Origin: Magnaporthiopsis rhizophila
Taxonomy: Eukaryota; Ascomycota; Sordariomycetes; Magnaporthales; Magnaporthaceae
Assembly (NCBI GenBank): GCA_003049465.1
Contig: PYSS01000038.1
Span: 124,001-188,000 of the forward strand
Length of the DNA: 64,000 nt
Direction: 5' to 3'
In this document: positions 9,428 through 19,739 of the stretch, piece after piece
Numbering within the stretch: the first letter of the stretch is position 1
How the letters are laid out: every line of letters starts with the position of its first letter
Position numbers and translations under genes: made by a program
The notes under the pieces: model-generated
Databases searched by the model: none
What the model saw: the letters and a program-made list of their open reading frames with translations, nothing else
Told to the model about the DNA's origin: nothing

Positions 9428-10036
9428 TTTGATTCTTTACCGTTCCGCGTGGTATCTTCAAGAGCAACCAAGAACTATTCAAACAGCAGCCGGTCCCCAA
9501 GGCGGGGGACGCTTCATTTCTTCTAGAAGACATCCCCGCATCGCCGTCACGATGCGGGGTGTGGGTCAAAGACGGCGTGGGGGAGTTGGAGAGACAAAAA
9601 AAGCTGGGCTTGCCCAGTCTCGATCTCTTTGGTGGAGAAATGCAGCCGAGTCCCACCAAAACTTGTCGTTTTAACAGTGAAGCAACTCGGCTGGACTCGC
9701 CCCGAGCAACGTTGACGACGCGGGGTCGCCGTCCCTGCAGGATGCGGGGGACGGTGTAAGACGCCGCACAACCGATAGATCCGCGGAATATAAGCACCGC
9801 TCGCAGCAGCCCCTAGTAGCCACTACCCCAAGATGCAGGCCACGGTGGACGCGTCGGGATAGGGTCGCATATCACTCGCTGCACGCCTTGTCGTAGAATC
9901 CACTTTTGGGATTGGGGAAATCAGCCGCGGCTTAAAAGCAGGGAGATCCGCACGTAATGATGCTCCTAGTATTGTTCTCGGTGTACTTTGCGTCCAATCC
10001 ATTTTGTTCTGTCGACATCTAGCAGACGCAGCCACA
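9428..10036. promoter_or_regulatory. Divergent promoter, GH105 / MFS transporter
   Basis: 609 bases lie between opposed start codons. A TATA-like GAATATAAGC sits at 9786-9795 on the plus strand, ~240 bases before the transporter ATG. No other gene is seen. Confidence 0.35.
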
Positions 10037-11839
10037 ATGGCAGACGCCAAAAATACCGACAATGTCGCGCCAGACGTCCAGCAGGACGACAACAGGCCGT
10101 ACAGCCCTGGCGGCCCGGACCCCAAAGAGAACCAGGTCAACTACGCGTCCGTCGACAAGGAGGTGGCCCAGTACATGTCGGACGTGCGCATCGACATCCC
10201 GCCCGAGGAGAACAAGCGACTGCTCCGCATGATCGACCGGCGCGTGCTGTCCATCATGGTGTCGACGTACTTTCTGCAGGCCATAGACAAGGGCACAATC
10301 TCGTTTGCGTCCATCATGGGTATCATCCAGGACACCAACCTCCAGGGGCCAGGTACGTACGGACGGGGAAGAACCTACCTGAACGGACAATTTTGCTGAC
10401 GATAGCCTTCAGAATACAGCTGGCTGACGACGTGCGTCTACGTCGCAATCCTCTTCGTCGAGTACCCGCAGAACTGGGTCATCACGCGCGTGCCCATCGC
10501 AAAGTACCTCTCCTTCAGCATCCTGGCCTGGGGCGCCGTGCTGGCCTGCCACGCCGCCTGCACCAGCTTCGCGGGGCTGGTGGTGGTGCGCACGCTGCTG
10601 GGCATCTTCGAGGCCGTGTGCCAGCCCGCCTTCCTCGTCATGTCGAGCATGTGGTACCGGCGCGAGGAGCAGGCGGCGCGCGTGACGTACTGGTACATGA
10701 TGAACGGCGCGCAGCAGGTCGTCGGCGGCCTGCTGGCCTACTGCTTCACCCTCATCACCGCGGGCCCCCTGCGGTCGTGGCAGTGGCTTTTCCTGGCCTA
10801 CGGCGTGATATCGGTCGCGTTCGGCGCCTTTGTCGGCTGGTGGCTGCCCGACTCGCCCATGCGCGCAAAGTGCTTCAGCGAGCAGGACAAGCGGCTCATG
10901 GTCGAGCGCGTGCGCGACAACCAGACGGGCATGCAGAACAGGAAGTTTAAGAAGGAGCAGGTCCTCGAGTGTCTCCGGGATCCGCAGGTGTATGCGTATG
11001 CGTTGATTGCGCTCTGCACGTACGTCGTTCCTCTGCTTCTTTCGGTTCATATGTGCACGTGGCTGGTATTGACTGTCCAGCATCAAGCACCCTGCCAACT
11101 TCCGGCCTCGGAGCCTACCAGGGACTGGTTATCGTCGGCTTTGGCTTCAACCGGCTCGAGGCGCAGCTGCTAGCCATGGTGCTCGGCTTCTACATCCTGA
11201 TTGTGCTCCTGGGGTCCGTGTGGATCGTCAAGAAGACGGACCAGAGCCTCCTGGTCATGTTGGGGTTCGTGATCCCATCCTTCATCGGTACGATCCTCAT
11301 CATGACGCTCGACCTGACCGACGATCTCGGGCGGCGCGTCGGCCTGCTCATCTGCTACTACATCACGCTGTCGTTCTGGTCGGCCCAGACGCTTTCCCTG
11401 TCCATGATTTCGCGGAACGTGGCCGGACAGACCAAGAAGTCGGTCGCCATCACCATGAACTTTCTCGCGTGGTCGGCGGGGAATAGTATAGGTACGTTGG
11501 CCTGGTGAAACATATTCCACAGCTGTTGACAGCCCCCTAGGTCCCCAGGTCTTTTTGACGTGGAATAAGCCAAAGTATTTTATCGCGTTCGCTACCCACC
11601 TGGGATGCTATTCGCTCCTGGTCATTGTTATCATTAGCCTTCGCTTTTATCTGACATACCAGGTACTTGTCGTTCCTCTCGCTTCGAACTGCTCAGTACC
11701 CTTGCTAATATCCTGGCAGAACAAACACCGAGACAAGCTGGCGGCGGAGGGAGTGCGCGAGGCCAGGGATGCAAACATGACGCGAGCCTTTGACGACCTG
11801 ACGGACAAGGAGAACCTCAACTTTCGTTATATGTACTGA
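10037..11839 (+). CDS. MFS transporter, DAL5/allantoate permease family
   Basis: The model is join(10037..10352, 10413..11019, 11088..11491, 11541..11662, 11720..11839), 522 aa. The start CACAATGGC at 10037 fits the Kozak pattern. The N-terminal ~85 residues are hydrophilic, followed by DRRVLSIMVSTYFLQAIDKG, YPQNW.I.RVPIAKYLS, VVRTLLGIFEAVCQPAFLVM and SSMWYRREEQAARVTYWY, the conserved core of the anion:cation symporter (DAL5-like) MFS branch with 12 predicted helices. After intron 2 the frame resumes LPTSGLGAYQGLVIVGFGFN. It ends FDDLTDKENLNFRYMY, the typical family tail. The acceptor of intron 2 is the rarer AAG; the standard CAG seven bases earlier would break the frame. The substrate (allantoate, vitamin or other carboxylate) cannot be told from sequence. 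The protein is in the plasma membrane. Confidence 0.85.
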
Positions 11840-13167
11840 TTACGCTGGCAAGCTGAGGTTCCATTTCAGCTGGGTGTCGGATATTGCCCGCCGTCCGGGC
11901 GCGCCGGGGCTCTGGAGGCCGAGAACCCTGAAAAGGGCCCGATTATTGGAGTTGCCAGACGACGAGCAGCTGATCCATCGCCCCCAGCCGGGAGCTGTTG
12001 GTTGGCGCTAACCCAGGGAGGAAGGTGGTTCACGGGAAGATGTCGGCGGGCCAAAGCATTTGGCTCTTTTTATTGGCAGAGCGGCATGGCAAATCAGCCT
12101 GACTCGCCACCGAGGTTCGAATGGTTACCCAATTGGCGCCGTTTTGATGTTCTGCCCGACGGACCGATTGGTCAATGGATAGTTTGCTGGTACGAAAAGG
12201 ACTGCAGTTGCGTAAGAGGCGTTGCTACGTTGCGCGCATGTGGCTGCGGCCGATTCTACCCGGACGACTGAGCAGAGAATGGAAGGCTGGAGGGCAGCGG
12301 ACGGGGAGCCCGGCTCACATCACCAACTCTATCGCGTTATCAAATTACACCCCACATTTCCCATCAGCGCCCGGGCATGCTTTGTGGTCGTCATGGATGA
12401 TGGATTGTCCACCGTAATCTCCTGTTCGCAGATAAACAACCCCTGATCGAGACAAGTGACCGCGTACCTCCAGCAAGGAGAACACAAACCAGCCAACCCA
12501 GCCGAGGCCTAGACGCTGGTCGGGTCGCACAGGTGGATTGTGGGCTCAATCTGGCACAAGCTAGCGGCCAACGGGGAGGCCCACAGCTTGCGGGGTACCT
12601 GGGGCGTTGGCTGTCAGGTCTGGTAGCATTCGACATTGAAGTTCCGGGTGATGACGGACAGCCGACACGACAAGACCTCCAAAAACAACAGTAAGATTGA
12701 GTGCGAAGGAGCTCGGGCAACGTAGGTAGGCCAAGGCCGAGTCAAGAGGCAGCCAACAAGCCAATAGCAGCCCTCGACCCCGGAGTCCCAAGATCCGAGG
12801 ACAGGGACCAGCAAGCGATTCGACCGTCGGGCTGGCCGAGGACTCGGGAGGCGAGAGATAAAGGAAGGTTGGTGGCACAAGGCGGGGCGCGGCAAATCCA
12901 CTTGCCAGATACAGCACCTTGGCCGCCGCGACGCTGGCCAGTGCTGGTTTGGCTCACCGAAGACGCAGCCATTGGATGACGGGCGGCTTATCGATGGGGC
13001 AGAAGCCAGCATGGAGAAGACGGGAGATCCATGGAGGGGAGGAGGGTGTGTGGGTTTTTTAGTGATCGCCAGGTCCCCACAACTGAGCGCATGGAAAAAC
13101 GCTGCGTCGCGTGCGCACACACAGACGGGGAAGGGAGAAAAAGAAAAAAAAACTCAACTTCCTTCGG
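11840..13167. other. Intergenic, no gene recognised
   Basis: Open frames such as 12002-12271 and 12614-13120 (minus) lack motifs, splice logic and family features. I see nothing supportable. The last ~200 bases are the presumed promoter of the nucleoside transporter. Confidence 0.4.
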
Positions 13168-13173
13168 TATAAA
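13168..13173 (+). promoter_or_regulatory. Putative TATA box of nucleoside transporter
   Basis: TATAAA within CGGTATAAAGCC lies 194 bases upstream of the ATG. It is followed by a pyrimidine-rich stretch and a (CAG)8 run, consistent with a ~160-base leader. Confidence 0.35.
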
Positions 13174-13305
13174 GCCTGTCATGGAAACCTTCCCCGCCGC
13201 CCAGCCTTGTGGCGTGTCGCCTTTGCTGTTCGTTGCTGCTTCCAGCCCTCCGCCCTCTTGCCCCAAGAAACGACGGTGTGTGCGTGCCCCGACTTCAACA
13301 CCCGG

Positions 13306-13329
13306 AGCAGCAGCAGCAGCAGCAGCAGC
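13306..13329 (+). repeat. (CAG)n microsatellite in 5' leader
   Basis: About eight CAG units lie 40-60 bases before the nucleoside transporter ATG, in presumed untranslated leader. Confidence 0.8.
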
Positions 13330-13366
13330 CCCTAGGTACGGTAAGCTCAACGCCTAGCCGTCCACC

Positions 13367-13717
13367 ATGAGCGTCCCGGCCGCTCCCGAGCGCGAGGCCA
13401 TTGCGCCGGCCGAGACGACACCCGCCTACCGCGACCCCACGGCCGCCCACGTCTACCACCCCGATGAGAAGAGCGCGGCCAACTTCGGCGTCGACTCGGC
13501 CTCGTCGGCCGCCGACCACCACGCCAAGGACCAGGCCGCTCCGCACTATGGCGACGCCGCCGCAAACTCGAGCGAGAAGCTGGGCTCGGTCGAGGCCGGG
13601 AGGCCGGAGGGTGGCGACGAGGAGAAGCCGGGCTTCCTTAAATCCTTCTACCGCCGCCATCGCGTCGCGTGCAAGATTGGCTTCCAGTTTTTTGTCTGGG
13701 CCGTGTCGACTGCGTAT

Positions 13718-13780
<63 letters not shown>

Positions 13781-13781
13781 N

Positions 13782-13822
<41 letters not shown>

Positions 13823-15502
13823 CTTCTGCGTTCTTCGTATTTAGGTGTCCCCCCTGCTGACCCCTACAGATGGCTCGTCTACGGCCTCGTCGGCAACGGC
13901 GGCGTCAACCGCTCCAACACGTACGGCTGGCTCAAGCCCACGCTCTTCTACATCGCCATCTGCCTGCGCATCTTCTTCAACTGGGTCCCGACCTCGGTCG
14001 TCATGACGCCGCTCAAGTTCGTGTGGGACAACACCGTCGTGCGCGTCTACGACGTGATCCCCAGCAGGCTGCACCAGCCGCTGGCCGGGCTGGGCACCTT
14101 TGCCGTCTTCGTCGTCGGCGCCATGGCGTCGGAGGAGTCGGGCCAGAACACGCGCGCCAACCGGGCCGTCTCCATCTTCGGCCTGCTCGTCATGATCGCC
14201 TTGCTGACGCTGACGTCGCGCAGCTGGCGCGCCATCCCCTGGCACACCGTCATCGGCGGCATGCTGACGCAGTTCGTCATCGCCATCTTCGTGCTGCGCA
14301 CCCAGGTCGGCTTCGACATCTTCGACTTCATCTCGTTCCTGGCCCGCTCGCTGCTCGGCTTCGCCAACGACGGCGTTGTGTTCCTGACGGACAAGTCGGT
14401 GCCAAATCTCAAGTGGTTCTTCACCGGCGTCATCCCCGCCATCATCTTCTTCGTCGCCCTCGTCCAGCTGCTGTTCCACGTCGGCCTGATCCAGTGGTTC
14501 ATCGGCAAGTTCGCCACCTTCTTCTTCTGGAGCCTGAGGGTCTCGGGTGCCGAGGCCGTCGTCGCCGCCGCCACGCCCTTCATCGGCCAGGGGGAGTCGG
14601 CCATGCTGGTCCGGCCGTTCGTGCCCTACATGACCAAGGCCGAGATCCACCAGGTAATGACGTGCGGCTTCGCCACCATCGCCGGCTCCGTGCTGGTCGC
14701 CTACCTGGGCCTCGGCCTGAACCCGCAGGCCCTCGTCTCGTCCTGCGTCATGTCCATCCCGGCCTCGCTGGCCGTGTCCAAGCTGCGCTACCCGGAGACG
14801 GAGACGCCGCTGACGGCCGGCAAGGCCGTCGTGCCCGAGGACCAGGAGACCAAGGCGTCCAACAGCCTCGAGGCCTTCGCCAACGGCGCCTGGCTGGGCA
14901 TCAAGATCGCCGGCATGATCGTCTCGACCCTGCTCTGCATCATCGCCTTCGTCGCCCTGATCGACGGCATCCTGGGCTGGTGGGGCACCTACTGGGGCAT
15001 CGAGGTGGCCGGCCGCAAGCTGTCGCTCGAGCTGATCTTCAGCTACGTCTTCTACCCCGTCGCCTGGCTGCTCGGGGTGCCCAAGGACGACTGTCTGCTC
15101 GTCTCGGAGCTCATTGCGCAAAAGGTCATCAAGAATGAGTTTGCCGCCTTCCTGACGCTGACGGGCGGCAACGGCCGCACCGAGTTCAAGGGCATGAACC
15201 AGCGCTCGCAGCTGATTGCCACTTATGCCATTTGCGTCAGTGCCCGGCCTCACTTTCTCGTGCGTTTTCAAGTCAGATGCTGACATTTTCTTGGGACGCA
15301 GGGTTTCGGCAACATCGGTTCTCTCGGCACCCAGATCGGTGTGCTCTCGCAGATCGCCCCGAGTCGCGCCGGCGACGTGTCCCAGCTCGCCTTCTCTGCC
15401 CTCTTCTCGGGCGTCCTGTCCACTCTCACGTCGGCCAGCGTTGCCGGTATGCTGTATACGGACGCCATGGGTGCCGCGATCCAAGCCGCCGGCAAGACGT
15501 AG
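13367..15502 (+). CDS. Concentrative nucleoside transporter (CNT family)
   Basis: The model is join(13367..13713, 13870..15235, 15302..15502), 637 aa. The N-terminal ~100 residues are hydrophilic and acidic. KIGFQFFVWAVSTA is followed by an intron holding the T tract. Splicing at CTACAG (13869) gives VSTAWLVYGLVGNGG. CNT signatures follow: LARSLLGFANDGVVFL, VSGAEAVVAAATPFIGQGES (equivalent to GQTEAP), VSELIAQKVIKNEFAAF and RSQLIATYAICGFGNIGSLG, the last formed by joining exons 2 and 3. CNTs import nucleosides with Na+ or H+ across the plasma membrane. The frame can be read straight through intron 1 as poly-Phe, which is an artefact. It is convergent with the DUF1275 pseudogene. Confidence 0.92.
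13719..13822 (+). repeat. ~100-nt T homopolymer with ambiguous base, inside CNT intron 1
   Basis: T runs from 13719 to 13779, then G, then N at 13781, then T to 13822. The true length is uncertain because the N marks an assembly join. It sits in the 156-nt intron between the GTATGT donor and the CTGAC...CAG acceptor. Confidence 0.9.
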
Positions 15503-15821
15503 TAGCCGCTGTGGTTGAGGAAAGTAGGCGTTCTTCGTATGTAAGCGAAAATAGACGATGTAATTCTGTCTGATGTACTGTACATCAAGCGTTGATGTGC
15601 TGTGGCTAAGAGATTCAAAAATGAAGCCTGGATCCCGCAACACGCCCGCTGGCGTATGATTAGAAGTTACTAGGGTGATCACGCCAAGATTACAAGTGTT
15701 TTTTACGATTATGTTTACTGTTAATGCCCAAGAGCCAGCAGTCGTATTTACAGAGTCCAGCCAAGGTGGTATCGTCCCACAAAACCTCTCTGTCCGTTTT
15801 ATATCTACCCCTGAGCTCCCG

Positions 15822-16717
15822 TCAACGCTCCTCGCCTTGCGGGTCCTCCTCCTTCACCTTCCACGCCAGCCACGCGACAGCGATTCCCATCTCAACAGTA
15901 GCACCAACCCACAGCGCGGCACTCATGCCCGCCCGCAGACCTCTGCAGAAACCCGCCCGTGAGCCCGCCCGCAGCCAGCAGCAGCAGCACGGCAGCGACG
16001 CGCCTATTCCGCTTGGGGTTCTCGCGCGGCGGGGCCAAAATCTTTGGGTCTGACAGCAGATCGCAGTACACGGACGTCAGCACGTTGGTGGGCACCTCGT
16101 TGAACCCCAGCGAGCGGCTGGCCACGATTCTGGAAGGCGAGCAGCACGATGAGCGCCACGACCATGACGTCGTTTTCGCGGCGCAGGACCACGGCGGCCC
16201 GATCTGCGGGCGTTTTTGGTCACCTAGCAGCCTCTGCGCGAACATCTGTACCGTGTAGGACTGAGATGGGGCTGCGGCTGCGCAGACTAGGAGTGATTGG
16301 AGCGCGAAGGATAGTGAGAGCGACAGTTTTGCGGCGCGGACCGAGGAGTCGCGCGCCGTGTGAGAAGACAAGACACCCGGCCCAGAATGGAGGACATGGA
16401 GGCGAGGCAGCGCAGCCAGAGAAGAGGCTGGTCGGCCGGGATTTGGGCGGCGCCCAGGGCGAGGTAGAGAGTGTTTCCTGCTGGGCGTTAGACGATGGGG
16501 GGGGAGCAAGACGTGAGAGAAGAGAGAGAGGAAAGGTAACGGACCAGTCTGCATGCTGACAAAAACGCTGGCGGCCGTCAAGGGTGGTGGACTCGCAGAC
16601 GCCGCTGACGAAACAGCTCGCCAGCAGCGGCACGTCCGGCGAAGGCGAGGCCGAGAGGGTTGCTACCCAGCCGCGGGGCTTTTCGGGCGGGTGTGTGTTT
16701 TCGAGGTCTGAGTCCAT
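15822..16717 (-). pseudogene. DUF1275 (YoaK-like) membrane protein, frameshifted
   Basis: The start at 16717 gives MDSDLENTHPPEKPRG, then DVPLLASCFVSGVCES, the opening of a DUF1275 protein. Later family blocks are all present but in changing frames: VFVSMQTG; an intron (16458 region, GTCCGT...CAG) leading to GNTLYLALGAAQIPADQPLL; FWAGCLVFSHGARLLGPRRK; LSLSFALQSLLVCAAAA; NDVMVVALIVLLAFQ; RIVASRSLGFNEVPTNVLTS; NPKRNRRVAAVLLLL; AGMSAALWVGATVEMGIAVA; and the stop at 15822-15824. At least five frame changes are needed, one of them a loss where FQSGGQIVASR is expected. The blocks keep correct order and spacing, so decay is recent or the assembly has indel errors. Intact members are 6-7-helix membrane proteins of unknown transport role. 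Confidence 0.7.
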
Positions 16718-17310
16718 TGTTGGGGGGGTGACTCTGCTCAGTAATAGCTAAGGTGCCGTGGCTTTGATTCCTCACGGTGGTTCAAAAAGCGCTAGGTCAC
16801 AGGCAACATCGTCACGCAGCAGAGCACACTGGCTTTTACATCGAAAACAGCTGACAACGACGACGGCGACAAACAAAGAATCCCACCACGGCCACCGCGT
16901 CTCCACCGCTGGCTGGCCCCGGCGCGGCTTGGGAGTCATCTCGAATCGGCACTTCACGGCATCTCGTCCTTGGCGTCGGGCGAAATCCACAGCCCGCACA
17001 AAAGCCCCCACCGTTTTTAACGTGTCAGGCAAAGCCCGTCGCCCATCTCGCTAGCCCCCTGACGTGGAAGATGCGATTCCCCACACAGATCACGTATCTA
17101 TCTGATGGACGTCAAAGCAAATCTGGCTCCTGTCAAAGATGCCGATTTCGCCGCGACTTTATCTACCGTCTCAGGCCGTCGTCGCTGAGAATGCCGGACT
17201 GACGAGTGCAGGTGAGGGCTGCAGAGACGGGCTTTTGTATCAGGACGTCGTGCATCTTGTCACGATGCCCAAAATAAAATGTGTACCTCTGCACCGCCTG
17301 CTGCGCCTAC

Positions 17311-17345
<35 letters not shown>

Positions 17346-17968
17346 TTTTCATATCACGCAGCTTTAAATTTGCTGTTAAAATTTTACTTACGAGCACTAC
17401 TACATACAAGGTATTCATATATCTTTTCCTATTTCTTATTTCTTATTTTATTTCTTACCTTTTTTTCTATTTCGTACCTTCTTGTTTAGGAGATTCGCAG
17501 GTTTTTATGCTAGGAGCGTGGTGCAAAGCAAATTTGGGTTTGGTGGTTGAGGTGTACGTTTTAGTGCCGCAATAGAGCCCTGACCCTTTCTGGCCTCGTC
17601 TTGGCGTCTTGCCAGACACTGACGCCGCCAGGCCTCTCCCACGCCACGTTGCGCAGTACTTTCCCGGCCGTCGCAGCTCGTACGCGTCCACGTTGTGGAC
17701 CGGTGTCATCCTGGCCGTCATCAGCCCCCATGCGTCTGTATCTGTGACTCGGCGTCCCCAGAGCATATCATAGCACCTTCTGCTGCTAGCGTCTGCGGCG
17801 GCGGGCCTAGGTATTAGCCGCCTGGTAAAGAAAGCGCAAGTAGCACTGCTGCTCATCTCCAAATAGGCTCGGTTTGATCGAGTCACTTGCTTTGCTCGGA
17901 CGGGAGCAAGTCACCGCTCGCATCGTATTGTTTGTTGTACATTAATCGCTTGCCTATGACACGTTCCT
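16718..17968. other. Intergenic with A32 tract and AT-rich island
   Basis: A run of 32 A (17312-17343) is followed by ~150 bases of AT-rich, pyrimidine-patterned sequence up to ~17495. A minus-strand frame of 139 codons (17467-17886) has no recognised motif. I annotate no gene here. Confidence 0.4.
17312..17343 (+). repeat. A32 homopolymer
   Basis: An uninterrupted A run abuts the GC-to-AT composition change. It could be the tail of a retroposed fragment or a collapsed assembly join. Confidence 0.8.
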
Positions 17969-19012
17969 TCAAGCTTTCCCTTTATTCCTCTTCTTCCCCT
18001 GCCTCCCATTCTTCGCTCCCCTCGGCTTCTCCGGCTTGGGCCGCGTGACCCGAGCAGCCAAAGACGGAGCAGGCCCCGCCTCTTCCCCGGCCTCGTCCCG
18101 GCGCCTCTTCCGCGTCTTCCGCGTCTTTGTGCCTTTAGCAGCGGGCACCTCCTCCCTCAGCAGCGGCGGGGTGGCCAGCGCGGTGGGCTTTTCCCTCGCA
18201 ACCCTGGCGGCAGGGCCCTCCTCGCCAGACGGGGGCGTCGGCAGCCCAGCATCCGGAGGAGGAGTAGGGCTGCTACTGCCCGCGCGAGACCCGCAAGCCT
18301 TGATAGAAGACGTCTCCTTCGCCGCCGCCGCAGCAGCAGCAGCAGCAACCTCTATGGCCCGGTAGATAGCCAGCTGCCGCACAATAGGCTCCCAAGCCAC
18401 AACGCCCGGGTGGTGGCGCAGGAATGCAGCAGCACCCCGCCTGCCCGCGGCATCAGCCAGGTTAAAAATCGTAGCGGGCGGGCCGTCGCGGAGCACGATG
18501 CCAAAGTCGAGCACCCCCGCCTCGGCGGCCACGATCTCGTCGCCCATCAGCAGGCCCCAGTGGTCGTACACGGCGGCCGGGTCAAAGGTCGGGCCGCCGC
18601 ACCAGCAGAGCACCTCGTCCTTGCCGTCGCCCGCACCCGCGGCTACAAGGAGCTCGGCCACCGAGTGCAGCACCACCACCTCGGGCCCGCCACCACCGCC
18701 GTGGTAGTGCGCAGCACCAGCGCAGGCCCAGTTGACGGGGATGCGGCGAGAAGGTACGACGGCCTCGCCGCGGCGGTCGAAGATGGTGCAGCCGCCGCAG
18801 GCTGTGTGGCTGCAAGGAGGAACGCATTGCGTGCGGTACATGTAATCTCGCCTGCGGCAGGCGCAGCACTCCCACTCGCCCGAAGGGGAGAAGGGAGAGA
18901 AGGGCGCTATGGTCTGGAGCGGTGCCATGTCTATGCCGTAAGTGGTTATGTGGGTGGTGTCTGTAGAAACAGCTGTGGTGGTGATATTTGGGTTAGTGTA
19001 AATTTCGCACAT
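17969..19012 (-). CDS. Orphan Cys-rich protein with basic tail
   Basis: Not recognised as a named family. It is 347 aa from the ATG at 19012, or 319 aa from the in-frame ATG at 18928 (GACATGG, better context). A TATA-like CATAAAA at 19072-19078 (minus) favours the longer start. Residues ~40-70 hold a zinc-binding pattern: WECCACRRRD, then C-VPPC-SHTAC-GGC, which resembles the W-C-C-x-C/C-x-H-x-x-C-x-x-C knuckles of many fungal hypothetical proteins. A helical middle with an Ala9 run near residue 238 follows, then a Pro/Ser/Thr region and a Lys/Arg-rich end (KTRKTRKRRRDE, GRQGKKRNKGKA) that could direct it to the nucleus or nucleolus. The function is unknown. Confidence 0.65.
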   Translation of the reverse strand: MCEIYTNPNITTTAVSTDTTHITTYGIDMAPLQTIAPFSPFSPSGEWECCACRRRDYMYRTQCVPPCSHTACGGCTIFDRRGEAVVPSRRIPVNWACAGAAHYHGGGGGPEVVVLHSVAELLVAAGAGDGKDEVLCWCGGPTFDPAAVYDHWGLLMGDEIVAAEAGVLDFGIVLRDGPPATIFNLADAAGRRGAAAFLRHHPGVVAWEPIVRQLAIYRAIEVAAAAAAAAAKETSSIKACGSRAGSSSPTPPPDAGLPTPPSGEEGPAARVAREKPTALATPPLLREEVPAAKGTKTRKTRKRRRDEAGEEAGPAPSLAARVTRPKPEKPRGAKNGRQGKKRNKGKA

Positions 19013-19071
19013 CGGGAAATAAAGGAAGAGCCGGAACCGACGATGCATCGGGCGAGCAGCCACCGAGGCCC

Positions 19072-19078
19072 TTTTATG
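19072..19078 (-). promoter_or_regulatory. TATA-like element of orphan Cys-rich gene
   Basis: CATAAAA on the minus strand lies 60 bases before the 19012 start codon, the usual distance for a core promoter with a short leader. Confidence 0.3.
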
Positions 19079-19739
19079 AAATAACGGCTGCCATGGCTCG
19101 GGCACAAAGAAAACTGCCGCAGTCAGCAGACAAACAAAGCGAGCAAACCGCAGGGCTGGAAAGAGATCAAAGAAATGTCTTGTGTTTTGCCTTTGTCCAG
19201 CTGGTCCCCAGAAACACATGGCCACGGGTATTTTTAGCCTGGTGTTGCAACAAACCGACACGCCAAATAGCCGAAGAAAACAAAGATATGCATCTTGTGT
19301 GTTAGTATTCGCCAGTCGACACTAATAGCCGACGCCTTCCCGGGGTATGGCCAAAAGGATGTGTGCCGCCCGGCCCGGCGCGCTCCCGCATGGAGTAAAC
19401 GCTCCTATGTACAGTTGGAAAATAGGTGGTAAATGTGCCGAGGAAGAATGGACGAAAAAGACAGATAAAGAAGAAAAAATGGTGTATGGATGTGAATATG
19501 GTTGGAAATGTTGTCAATGTCGGCCGAGCTGTGTAAGTGGGATTGAAAAATCCAAAAACGAACTCAAAGTCTACCTCTTTGGGTATCCAAGCAAACCATG
19601 TATGCTCCCTCTGCCTGCCCAACAGCGCCAGCATCTCTCGCTATTCCCTGCAAGCGTGTCAGGCAGGGAACGTTCCAGACAGACCTCTCCAGGTCGCGCT
19701 CGTCGAGAGCGAAAGGAGAGAAAAAAGCATGCCGCAAAT

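Noticed and set aside
8399..9526. 375-codon plus-strand frame
   Set aside because: It is the GC-rich antisense shadow of the GH105 gene, with Val/Ala/Gly-biased composition.
13719..13822. Poly-Phe coding stretch in the transporter
   Set aside because: It is an in-frame read through the T tract of intron 1; splicing restores the conserved VSTAWLVYGLV.
13841..15682. 613-codon minus-strand frame
   Set aside because: It is antisense to the CNT transporter, with Asp/Gly/Glu bias expected from complementary GC-rich codons.
17467..17886. 139-codon minus-strand frame
   Set aside because: It has no recognisable family, an AT-rich 3' end and no supporting features; it remains possible but unsupported.
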